Below, piece after piece: positions 1-7,504 of a stretch of 14,490 nucleotides of DNA. The DNA is from JAQGMO01 sp050954505. GTDB taxonomy: Bacteria > Pseudomonadota > Gammaproteobacteria > Burkholderiales > Burkholderiaceae_D. The notes beneath the pieces were generated by a model. The model did no database searches. It was not told the origin of the DNA and was given only the letters and a program-made list of their open reading frames with translations. Each line of letters starts with the position of its first letter. The stretch's first letter is position 1. A program made the translations under genes and the position numbers. The stretch spans positions 1 through 14,490 of the forward strand of contig JBPBPY010000039.1 in NCBI GenBank assembly GCA_050954505.1, written 5' to 3'.

Positions 1-3000
1 CGCACGCGATAGCCGCCTTCGACGCCAACCCCATACTGGCGCGTGTCGAAGCCACCGTTGGCCATCATCTGCGCAATCAGGCTGGCGTCGTAGTCACGGC
101 CAATCGATTGACGCACGCGCAGGCCAAGCAGATGGGCGCTGTCGTGACTGTCGAGCCCACCTGAACGGTCGCTGACGATCTTGCCGGCGTAGCGCACAGT
201 ATAGATTGTGTCGCGTACAGGCTGGTAGTTCATGTTGGCGGCAATTACGTGCACCATGCGGGCGATATCGGCAAATCCGCTGTCGCGCTCGAGGCGGAAT
301 TCATATTTGGCCAGACCGGAGATGCCCAGCGTTTCCTGCGAGCGGTAGGCCACGCCCGTCTGGATCAGTGCATCGATGCGTTCGCTGCCGGCAATGCGGT
401 CCTGCTGCACCGTGACGGTGGTCTTGCCCAGGAAAGTCAGTTCTTCGTTGAGCTTCCAGGCCAGGCCGGTGGTATTGAGCAAACCCTGGCTGGCGTCGGT
501 GCGGCGTGCCTCGGCGCGGGCCGTGGCTTTCCAGTTCGGATCGGTGTTGAGTTCGATCGACGTCGTCAGTGCAATGCCCTGGTTGGCGCGGTCGCCGTCG
601 ATGACCTGCACGCGTTCGAAGCTGGTGCCGACCCGCACGCCGTCCTGGATTTGCCACAGGTTGCGCAAGCCGATGGCTGCTTCACCAACCGGACCGGTGA
701 AATCGTTGCGGGCGCGGTACTCGGAAAATACCCGGCCGTCGCGCATGTAGTCGGCGTCCAGGCCGATCACCGTGGCGTTGCGCTGCTGGCTGTCGTTCAA
801 GGCATAGTTCGAGCCCAGGCTGCTGATCAATTCATGGCGTCCATACAGGCGTCCGCCATTGTTCAACTGGTAGTCGCCGCCAATGGCAATGACCTTGCGG
901 TCGGCATGCACGACATCCTGTTCGACTTCACCGAAGACGCGCGCTGCAGGCATGTTCGGCACCGGTGCGGTGACCTTGACGCGCACGCTGGTGGTGTCGG
1001 GGCTGCCCAGCGTCACACCGTCGGGTGCGGTTTCATGGGTGCGGCGCACGCCGGTTTCGACCTGGATACCGCTGTCCATGCGCAGTGCCACGCCAGCCAG
1101 CACGCCATCGCGCGCCGCACCGGTGACCACGTCGCCGGTGTGGATCGCCTCGACGGCGACCTTGGTGCTGTCATTGACAGCATAGGCGGCGCGGGCCGAG
1201 GCTTCGGTGCGGCCGCGGCCAAGCGTCGAAGACAGGTTTTCAAACAGGGCATCGGCACGCGCAGCGCTGACCTTGGCCTCGAGCTTGCCATCGACATGGG
1301 TGAGTTCAATGCGTTCGGCACGGCCGCTGCCAATGCTGGCCTTGTCGGTTTGCGCCGCTTCGGCGATCACGCTGGTGCGCTCGGCCAGCCTGACGGTGGC
1401 ATTCACGCTCTTGATGCTGGCCGGGTCCTGCGGATTGCGGTCGGTAACATAGCTGCCGCCGATTTCAACATTTTCGCTCAGCTTGAGCTGGCCCGATGCA
1501 CCCGCCACCAGAAAGGTCGAGCCACCCTGGTCGACTTCATAGGTGACGCGAATCGACACCGGGTTGAGCTCGGGGTCGAGGCTGGCGACCGGGGCGCGAA
1601 ACAGCACCGTGCCCGACAGCGGTTCGACTTCATAGTCCTGCAAGCGGGCCTGCGGCGTGCTGCTGATGATCAGGGAAGGCTGGTTGCGGTCGCGTACCAG
1701 GATTTCAACCTGCTCGCTGTTGATGATCAGCGGACGTTGCGGCAATTGGTAGGGGCCGGAGGTGCCATTGGCGCGCACTTCTGCAATCACCTGGCGGGTA
1801 CTGTCGCGGCTGGCAAAGGCATCGACGCTGCCGCGCTGGTTTTCCAGATGTTCGCGCAGGCCGTTGAGGCTGCGATTGTAGGAACCGAGGTTGCGTGCCG
1901 GTGTCGCCGCTGGCGGAGTGAAGTCGCCATACAGCAGCCAGTTGCGGTCCTTGGCAATGCGCACATACAGCTTGCTGGCCGACTGTGCATCGAAGGCATG
2001 GGCCGAGCCGTCGCCGTAGACCGGATAGTATGCGTTCGGATTGATGTCGCGAAACAGCTTCTGGTCCTTTTCCTTTTCCGACTCGTACCCGAGCGTGAGC
2101 AGATAGTCGCCCTTGATCTTGCCCTTGATGAACAGGGCTGCGCGGCCTTGGGCGTCGGCATTGCCACCCAAGGTGCGCGAAAAATTGCGCAGGCTGTCTT
2201 CGAAGCCGTCATCGCTGCGTGCCGGTGCCAGGGCATTGCGGTTGAAATGGCGCACGTTGATCATCCCTTCGATCAAGCCGGCGGCAATCATCGGCTGCAT
2301 GTCCGGTACAAAATAGATCTTCATTTCCTGCACGGCGGTGCCGCTCCTCACGCGTACCAGTGCTTCCCCTTCTTCGCCTGGCGCCTGCAGCAGGAATTCA
2401 CCCTTGCCCTCGTTGAGCGTGGTTTGCACGCCCAGTTCCCTGGGTTCCATATCGGCATGCTGCCAGATGCCGCGGCTGGCTTCCAGCGTCAGCGGGGTGG
2501 CAGCGCGCACTGCCACGCCGGCGGCATCGGTAAGGGTGACGGCAAAGCGCACCAGCGTCTTGCCATCGGCGGCAATGTCGAGCCTGGGGGTGGACAGCGT
2601 GAGGATGGCGCCGTTGCCTGGTGCGGTCACGGCAATGCGCTTGCTGCCACGCGCGTTGCCGAACCCATCGCCCTGGAACACTTCCAGCACGTTGTGGCCC
2701 GGCTGCAGGTTGATGCCAATGTACTCCCAGACTTCCAGCTGGCGATCTGCAATGCGCATCTTGCGGCCGACGCGGTTGCCGGGAACGACCACACCGTTGA
2801 CCGCCAGCTCGAAGCTCGCTCCGGCCATGCCCTTGATGCGCACCGGCGTTTGCGCCTGGCCCAGCACGGCGCCATCGGCCAGGCTGATGAAGTCGAGCCT
2901 GTTGTCGAGCTCCGGGGCAATGCGCATTTCTTCGCTTGCCGGCGCTCCGGCGGCGGCAAAGGTCCCCTGTGCCTGCGCCGGTGCGTTCAGGGCGCCATTC

Positions 3001-4889
3001 GGTGCGCCGATCGGTGCGCCATTGGCCAGTGAAGAGGACGCTGCAAGCTGGCTTGACGCTACGCCTGGTGTCAAGCCCGCTGCCGACGCCGGCTGCATGC
3101 CGTTGGCGCCCATTGCCGTAGCAGCGGCGATAGCGGAAGACGATGCCGAGGGCGTGCCGCGGGCGGCCGCGTTGCCGGCAGCGGGAATGGCCAATGCGGT
3201 TGGCATCGTGACGCCGAACCGGCCGCTCTTCTGGATTGCCAGGCGCCGCGCGGCGACCTCGGCCTTGACGGCGTCGCTGCAACCGCCAATATCGAATTCG
3301 GCCTTGAACAATTCGCCGTTCTTGAGGTCGGCAAAGCGCGTATGGTTGCCTTCGCCCTCGATGGCGCCGGCCGGCAGCGTGCTGGCATCGAGCTTGAGCA
3401 CATGGGTGCGCGCGGTGACTTCACTGAAGCTGTATTTGCCATCCATGTCGGTCAGCGCCGAGGTGCTATCTTCCATCAGGATGCGCACGCCGGCAATGCC
3501 AGGCTCGCCCAGGTCATGCAGCTTGTTGCCGTTGCAGTCAAGGTAGACCGCACCGATGATGAAACCCTTGCTGCTGAAGACGCCGGCGCGCACCGTGACC
3601 TTGGCAATCGAATTGTTGCTGACCTTGATGATCGGCGCTGCACTGCTGGCCTGGCCGCGGCTGATGCCGTCGCCTTCCAGCGAACCCGGTCCGAGCTTGA
3701 CCCGAAATGTCAGGATGGTGGAGACGCCGGCATCGAGGTCGCCCACCGGATACAGCAATTCGGTACCCTGGCCAGGCAGCGGGTCGGCCGCTGCCGCGTT
3801 GTTGATCCGTAGCGAGTTGCGCACATATTGAAAACCGGCCGGCAGCTGGTCGCGCAGGGCAATATTGCGCAGCAAGACCTTGCCGTTGTTGCGCACCGTG
3901 ACGGTATAGTCGATGAAGTCAGCGACTTCGGCCACCGTACGCGAGACGGTTTTCTCCACCAGCAGGCCGCTGCTGTCGAGATCGAGCGGCACATCGAGGA
4001 TCACCGCGCCGGTACTGGCGTCGACGGCGAATTCACCGCCGTAGGAACCGCTGGCGTGCGTCAGGCGATCGGCCGGCAGTTCGGCCGCGCCCAGTCGGGA
4101 TGGAAAGCTGTAGCTCGGAGCCGGTGTGATGACCAGCTTGTAGCGGCTGGCAGCGACCTTGGGAAATTCGAAACGGCCATCGGCAGCGGTGGTCACGGTG
4201 CTTGGCCGGGCGGTGACGCCGTCGAAATCGAACACGGTGGCCGCCGCACCGGCAGCGCCGCCGTTGCCTGCACCGCTGATGTCGATGAGGGTGACCACGG
4301 CGCCTGCCAGCGGCAGGTTGCTGCGGCTGTCATAGACCACGCCGGCCGGATCGATCAGCAGGGTCGCTTCGATTGCCGGCCCGCAGCCATCCAGACGGGC
4401 GGTCAGGACGTCGTTTTTCATTGCACCCACCATCTGGTTGCCGGCAACCGCCGACTGGCCACTGCTGACGTCGTGGTTCCATGCCACCAGACGAAATACC
4501 GAGGTGTCGGTGCCGGTTTCGGTGACGTTGTACCATTCGACATCGCCGGTCATTTTCGAGGTCACCGAAAAGCGGATCTTGTCGATCACATTCGGATCGA
4601 GGTTGCAGCCCGGGGCGCTGACCTCGATGAAGAATGCGCCACCCAGTCCGGAGGCCGTGGGCGTGGTGGTGAATTTTTCGTTGGTGTAGTAACGAATCGA
4701 CGCCGGCGCGATCGCCTTGACCGTATTCGATTGCAGCGTCAGGTTCTTGTTGACGACCGTATCGAAGTACGACTGCGAGGCCTGGTTGACGATGGTTCCC
4801 GCCGCCGCGCGCGCATCACCGGTCACGACCATGCTCAGCAAGAGAATCGTCGTGAGGTAAAGGACCAGGTGATGCAGGCGCGAGAACAT
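1..4889 (-). CDS. Giant DUF11/SdrD-B surface protein with C-terminal outer-membrane barrel-like region (3' end outside window)
   Basis: I read this frame through from an ATG at 4889 to base 1 without a stop, giving 1629 codons; the C-terminus is missing. Residues 1-29 form a signal peptide (hydrophobic core, then DARAAA). Residues 31-60 carry a motif with NQA and SNTV that recurs in the upstream gene. Residues about 183-255 resemble a carboxypeptidase-regulatory-like fold. Residues 307-400 resemble DUF11 (VEKTVSRT, YTVTVRNNGK, LPAGFQY). Residues 442-500 match SdrD-B (GAVYLDCNGNKLHDLGEPG, then TDMDGKYSF). An Ala/Gly/Ser-rich linker spans about 565-650, and Ig-like segments span 660-860. From about 870 on, short alternating beta segments and a YPVYGDGS motif suggest an outer-membrane barrel. 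AGGAA lies 4 nt before the ATG. It is the last visible gene of a three-gene operon. The surface location is inferred and the function is unknown. It could be an adhesin, a surface-layer component or an assembly platform. Confidence 0.85.
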   Translation of the reverse strand, partial: MFSRLHHLVLYLTTILLLSMVVTGDARAAAGTIVNQASQSYFDTVVNKNLTLQSNTVKAIAPASIRYYTNEKFTTTPTASGLGGAFFIEVSAPGCNLDPNVIDKIRFSVTSKMTGDVEWYNVTETGTDTSVFRLVAWNHDVSSGQSAVAGNQMVGAMKNDVLTARLDGCGPAIEATLLIDPAGVVYDSRSNLPLAGAVVTLIDISGAGNGGAAGAAATVFDFDGVTARPSTVTTAADGRFEFPKVAASRYKLVITPAPSYSFPSRLGAAELPADRLTHASGSYGGEFAVDASTGAVILDVPLDLDSSGLLVEKTVSRTVAEVADFIDYTVTVRNNGKVLLRNIALRDQLPAGFQYVRNSLRINNAAAADPLPGQGTELLYPVGDLDAGVSTILTFRVKLGPGSLEGDGISRGQASSAAPIIKVSNNSIAKVTVRAGVFSSKGFIIGAVYLDCNGNKLHDLGEPGIAGVRILMEDSTSALTDMDGKYSFSEVTARTHVLKLDASTLPAGAIEGEGNHTRFADLKNGELFKAEFDIGGCSDAVKAEVAARRLAIQKSGRFGVTMPTALAIPAAGNAAARGTPSASSSAIAAATAMGANGMQPASAAGLTPGVASSQLAASSSLANGAPIGAPNGALNAPAQAQGTFAAAGAPASEEMRIAPELDNRLDFISLADGAVLGQAQTPVRIKGMAGASFELAVNGVVVPGNRVGRKMRIADRQLEVWEYIGINLQPGHNVLEVFQGDGFGNARGSKRIAVTAPGNGAILTLSTPRLDIAADGKTLVRFAVTLTDAAGVAVRAATPLTLEASRGIWQHADMEPRELGVQTTLNEGKGEFLLQAPGEEGEALVRVRSGTAVQEMKIYFVPDMQPMIAAGLIEGMINVRHFNRNALAPARSDDGFEDSLRNFSRTLGGNADAQGRAALFIKGKIKGDYLLTLGYESEKEKDQKLFRDINPNAYYPVYGDGSAHAFDAQSASKLYVRIAKDRNWLLYGDFTPPAATPARNLGSYNRSLNGLREHLENQRGSVDAFASRDSTRQVIAEVRANGTSGPYQLPQRPLIINSEQVEILVRDRNQPSLIISSTPQARLQDYEVEPLSGTVLFRAPVASLDPELNPVSIRVTYEVDQGGSTFLVAGASGQLKLSENVEIGGSYVTDRNPQDPASIKSVNATVRLAERTSVIAEAAQTDKASIGSGRAERIELTHVDGKLEAKVSAARADALFENLSSTLGRGRTEASARAAYAVNDSTKVAVEAIHTGDVVTGAARDGVLAGVALRMDSGIQVETGVRRTHETAPDGVTLGSPDTTSVRVKVTAPVPNMPAARVFGEVEQDVVHADRKVIAIGGDYQLNNGGRLYGRHELISSLGSNYALNDSQQRNATVIGLDADYMRDGRVFSEYRARNDFTGPVGEAAIGLRNLWQIQDGVRVGTSFERVQVIDGDRANQGIALTTSIELNTDPNWKATARAEARRTDASQGLLNTTGLAWKLNEELTFLGKTTVTVQQDRIAGSERIDALIQTGVAYRSQETLGISGLAKYEFRLERDSGFADIARMVHVIAANMNYQPVRDTIYTVRYAGKIVSDRSGGLDSHDSAHLLGLRVRQSIGRDYDASLIAQMMANGGFDTRQYGVGVEGGYRV

Positions 4890-4932
4890 GGGGTTCCTGA
4901 TTAGATGGGTTGGGAAGCGTGGCCAGTCGGCA

Positions 4933-6318
4933 TCACTGGACGATCTTGACGCCGTACTCGACCACGTTGACCTGGCCGGCGGTCATGGTGCCGACATTGA
5001 CGATGAAATTGCCGGCGCTGCCGTCCGCCGGCGTTTGCGTGAAGGTGCCTGCCGAGGTAATGGCTGGATGGGGGGCGGCGGCGTACACCGAGAACAAGGG
5101 CACGTTGTTGTAGACCACCACCGACGTCACCGTAGTCGAGCTGATGTTGGTGGTGGTAATGCGGTAGCGAATGCAGGCGCCCGGCACGGCACCGGTCGTG
5201 ATCGGCGTCTGCTGATAGGCTCCATTGGGAATGCCGTCGCAATCCGAGTCGAGAGCCTGCGTGATCACGATGGCGGTTTGCACCTGCGCGGGAACGACAT
5301 TGACGGCATCATGCATGCGGTCACTGGAACCGGAGGTATTGCCCAGCGCGCGGAAATACAGGTCGGTTACTGCCGTGCCGGCGCCGCCGGGGACGGTTAC
5401 ATCGGCATACACCACGGCATTGCTGCCGGCGCCAACGCTGGCTGAAGTAATGATGCTGCCGCCGGCGTCCTTGAAGACCACGGTCCAGCCGGAGGGCAGG
5501 GTTGTGGTACCAAAGGAGCCATCGGTGCTGGCTGCCAGCAAGAACGAATCGGACGCATTGCCGGGATTGTTCAGGTACATCGTAAACCGCGTGGTCGAAC
5601 CCGGATTGACGGTATTGGTGGTCACTGCAGTGGCTTCCGGTCCGGGGCCGGCACCTGGTGCATTGCTGCCGGCCGAGTTGCTGGTGATGTCCACCGTCGA
5701 CACCGAACTCACCGTAGTGGTATCGGTATTGGTCGCGCTTGAAGACGGGGTGAACTGGCTGGTCGCCGTCACGGTAATGGTGTTGGTCGCGCCGGCTGCT
5801 GTGGCCGCTGGCACGGTGGCCACTTCGACGAACTTGAAGGTGGCGCCAGGCGCGATGGCATCGGTACTGGTGATTGGTGTGGCGTTGTCGGCAATGCCGT
5901 CGCCATTGGCGTCGACAAAGAACTGCACGGCGGGATAGCCGAAACCACCGGTATTGGAGGCCGACAGCGTGAACGTATCGGTGCCGTTGCCGGTGTTGGT
6001 GATGGTGTGTGGATAGCTGGCCACTTGTCCCGGGCCGACATTCTTTGCGCCGTTGGCGGCAATGGTCAGCGCACCGACCTGCTGTACCGTGGTCATGACG
6101 GTGTTCGAGGTGACGCTGCGACTGGTCGACGCCGAATCGACATAGGTTGCCAGCGCCTGATTGGAAATTGCCGAGCCGGCAGCCGTGGCAGCACCGGCAT
6201 GGTTGCTGGCAAACAGCGCCAGAGCGGTGCTTGCCAGCACCAGCGCGGCCCTGAGCAGGTGGATACGGGACTGATGCGTGCGCGCTGTCGCGGTATCGGA
6301 TGTGGTTGCGGTTTTCAT
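4933..6318 (-). CDS. Exported DUF11-like repeat protein, 461 aa
   Basis: The start is the ATG at 6318, whose ATGA overlaps the stop of the upstream gene, a sign of translational coupling. An in-frame extension to 6453 would lie inside that gene and would bury the signal peptide. Residues 1-43 are a long-n-region signal peptide ending HAGA. Residues 48-80 hold the module with NQALATYVD and SNTV that is also seen in the following giant gene. Two or three DUF11/CARDB-like beta-sandwich segments follow (about 82-200, 208-345 and 350-461), rich in Thr, Ser, Ala and Gly. Two Asp-rich loops, DANGDGIAD at 136-144 and DSDCDGIPN at 357-365, look like calcium-binding DxDxDG loops. There is no membrane anchor, LPXTG or barrel, so it is probably periplasmic or secreted and may be displayed by its neighbour. 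No enzymatic motif was recognised, and its specific role is unknown. Confidence 0.88.
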   Translation of the reverse strand: MKTATTSDTATARTHQSRIHLLRAALVLASTALALFASNHAGAATAAGSAISNQALATYVDSASTSRSVTSNTVMTTVQQVGALTIAANGAKNVGPGQVASYPHTITNTGNGTDTFTLSASNTGGFGYPAVQFFVDANGDGIADNATPITSTDAIAPGATFKFVEVATVPAATAAGATNTITVTATSQFTPSSSATNTDTTTVSSVSTVDITSNSAGSNAPGAGPGPEATAVTTNTVNPGSTTRFTMYLNNPGNASDSFLLAASTDGSFGTTTLPSGWTVVFKDAGGSIITSASVGAGSNAVVYADVTVPGGAGTAVTDLYFRALGNTSGSSDRMHDAVNVVPAQVQTAIVITQALDSDCDGIPNGAYQQTPITTGAVPGACIRYRITTTNISSTTVTSVVVYNNVPLFSVYAAAPHPAITSAGTFTQTPADGSAGNFIVNVGTMTAGQVNVVEYGVKIVQ

Positions 6319-6827
6319 GGTTTGCCTGCCTGTCCTGGTTCGGGATCCTTGGTCAATTTCATCCGTGCGCTGACGGTGAAACTTTTGCCTGCGGGGAGTT
6401 CGCCGACTTGCCATCGCAGGAAGCGGTAGTCTGCCACCGGCACGCTTTCCCATCGTCGGGAGCCGTCGCTTGCGACGACCTCCCGTTTCAGCGGCATGGC
6501 GCCAAAGGTTTTGCCATCGATGCTGGCTTCGGGGTTGGGTGGGCTGCTGCTGCCGGGCAGGTATTCCATATTTGGTGCCGGAATCGGCAATGTGGCCAGC
6601 AGCTGGTGTACCGCAGCCTTGCCCTCGTTGGCATACAGCACTTGGTATTGAACGGTGTCACCGGGTGCGGCATCTGCCTTGCCGAGGATTTCACTGCCAT
6701 CTTTTTGACGCTGGACCTTTTGCACGGTGAGCTTGACAATCACCTCCTTGCCTGCCTCGAGGGCTGCACTGGTATGCGCTGTTGCCATCGACAAACTGAG
6801 GAAAACCAGAGAGGCTATCTTTTTCAT
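6315..6827 (-). CDS. Small exported DUF11-like protein, 170 aa
   Basis: First gene of the three-gene surface operon. I chose the ATG at 6827 because GGTGA lies 5 nt upstream and the protein then begins MKKIASLVFLSLSMATAHTSA, a clean Sec signal peptide cleaved after about residue 21. A GTG at 6836 and an ATG at 6830 are in-frame alternatives that add only two or three residues. The mature part reads like a single DUF11 repeat: PGDTVQYQVLYANEGKAAV at about 55-73, and RFLRWQVGELPAGKSFTVSA at about 135-154 near the C-terminus. No anchor, cysteine or catalytic motif is visible. Its stop codon overlaps the start of the 461-aa gene by 4 bp (ATGA). It is likely periplasmic or surface-associated and made together with its two larger partners. 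The DUF11-like assignment comes from motif reading, not a profile search. Confidence 0.87.
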   Translation of the reverse strand: MKKIASLVFLSLSMATAHTSAALEAGKEVIVKLTVQKVQRQKDGSEILGKADAAPGDTVQYQVLYANEGKAAVHQLLATLPIPAPNMEYLPGSSSPPNPEASIDGKTFGAMPLKREVVASDGSRRWESVPVADYRFLRWQVGELPAGKSFTVSARMKLTKDPEPGQAGKP

Positions 6828-6900
6828 CATTTTCACCGTTTAAAGTGTTTGTTTCGTTTATATCGTTTTCAAAGTTTATCAATGTTTTCAATTTCTGTGA

Positions 6901-6912
6901 AGAAATATTTCT
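6901..6912. promoter_or_regulatory. 12-bp perfect palindrome upstream of the surface operon
   Basis: AGAAATATTTCT is its own reverse complement and lies about 75 bp upstream of the first surface gene, in AT-rich DNA. This is a plausible operator position, perhaps for the adjacent HTH-receiver regulator. A short AT-rich palindrome can also arise by chance, so support is weak. Confidence 0.25.
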
Positions 6913-7270
6913 AATCAGCACAGATGGTTGATGAATATCCTTGGCAGAAATGCCACAGCTGACTGGATTCGCGGGCAGGAATGGCGACCAGATCGGCTTT
7001 GTCCTGCTGAAGTCCTTGTTCCGAGGTGGGGACAGCATGACAAGAATTTCTCGCCTGCCTGCGCTGTGTAAAACGCTTAAACGATGTCAATGAAACAAAT
7101 AATTCCGTAAGGACACAAATTGTCGAACAGGTAAGTGGAGGGTGTCAGGTTTGCATCGGCGGCATGCGGTTAAAGCAGGCCGGCCGATGATGTTTGCAAG
7201 AGGAAAGCTGGCAGGTGGATGCCTGCTTGACGCAGGGCTTGGCGCAGCGGAAGAAAGAAGGAATTTGAGG

Positions 7271-7353
7271 CGGAATCGCAGGTGGAATGCGAGACGGAAA
7301 TGCGGGGTCAAACGCAAGTGAAACGCAAGGTGAAATGCGAGACGGAATGTGGC
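7271..7353. repeat. Seven degenerate ~12-bp tandem units
   Basis: The DNA can be cut into consecutive units of 11-13 bp with a loose consensus YGRAAYGCRAGR. Examples are TGGAATGCGAGA at 7283, TGAAACGCAAGG at 7319 and TGAAATGCGAGA at 7331. The two ends form a longer near-duplicate: 7281-7305 and 7329-7352 differ at only a few bases. The tract lies just before the terminator and outside any real gene. Function is unknown. It could be a slipped-strand remnant or a set of protein-binding sites. Confidence 0.6.
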
Positions 7354-7364
7354 AGCAGCCAGAA

Positions 7365-7414
7365 AAAAAGAGCAAAAAAATGGTGACCGAAGTCACCATT
7401 TTTTTGCTCTTTTT
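7365..7414. terminator. Strong bidirectional intrinsic terminator
   Basis: A perfect 23-bp stem with a CGAA tetraloop (7388-7391). The arms are 7365-7387 and 7392-7414. The core GGTGAC/GTCACC is flanked by matching runs of seven A and seven T, then GAGC/GCTC and further A/T runs, so either strand gives a GC stem followed by U-rich RNA. It lies about 90 bp downstream of the minus-strand regulator and before the surface operon. It therefore separates the two transcription units and would also stop plus-strand readthrough. Confidence 0.85.
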
Positions 7415-7504
7415 ATTACGGGTCTGTTACGCTATTACTTTTTGTAAATCCTGGAAACCAGAGGTCGGCAGGCATTTCCCGCCGGGCAGATTTCCACCCT
7501 TCGA

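Larger units (their letters stand above)
6828..7364. other. Gene-free leader/promoter region of the surface operon
   Basis: About 540 bp with no credible coding sequence; the open frames here have no coding character. It must hold the promoter of the minus-strand surface operon. Visible elements are a perfect 12-bp palindrome AGAAATATTTCT (6901-6912); a small hairpin TGGCA-GAAA-TGCCA (6942-6955); a consensus -35 TTGACA on the minus strand (7085-7090), with only a poor -10 (TACACA, 7065-7070) at a too-short 14-nt spacing; and a tract of degenerate 12-bp repeats (7271-7353). The part nearest the first gene is AT-rich. I looked for a cyclic-di-GMP riboswitch and did not find a convincing one. 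Confidence 0.5.

Noticed and set aside
249..3032. A 927-codon open frame on the plus strand
   Set aside because: It is antisense to the giant surface gene, whose minus-strand frame has a signal peptide and recognisable DUF11 and SdrD-B motifs. The plus-strand product has no domain and the composition of a GC-rich shadow frame.
6950..7085. Cyclic-di-GMP (GEMM) riboswitch upstream of the surface operon
   Set aside because: Only a short GACAAAGCC stretch on the minus strand resembles the motif. The conserved leader and the second stem are missing.
7065..7090. Sigma-70 promoter for the surface operon
   Set aside because: The -35 TTGACA is perfect, but the only -10-like hexamer (TACACA) is 14 nt away, too short for a normal spacer, so I do not list it as a promoter.
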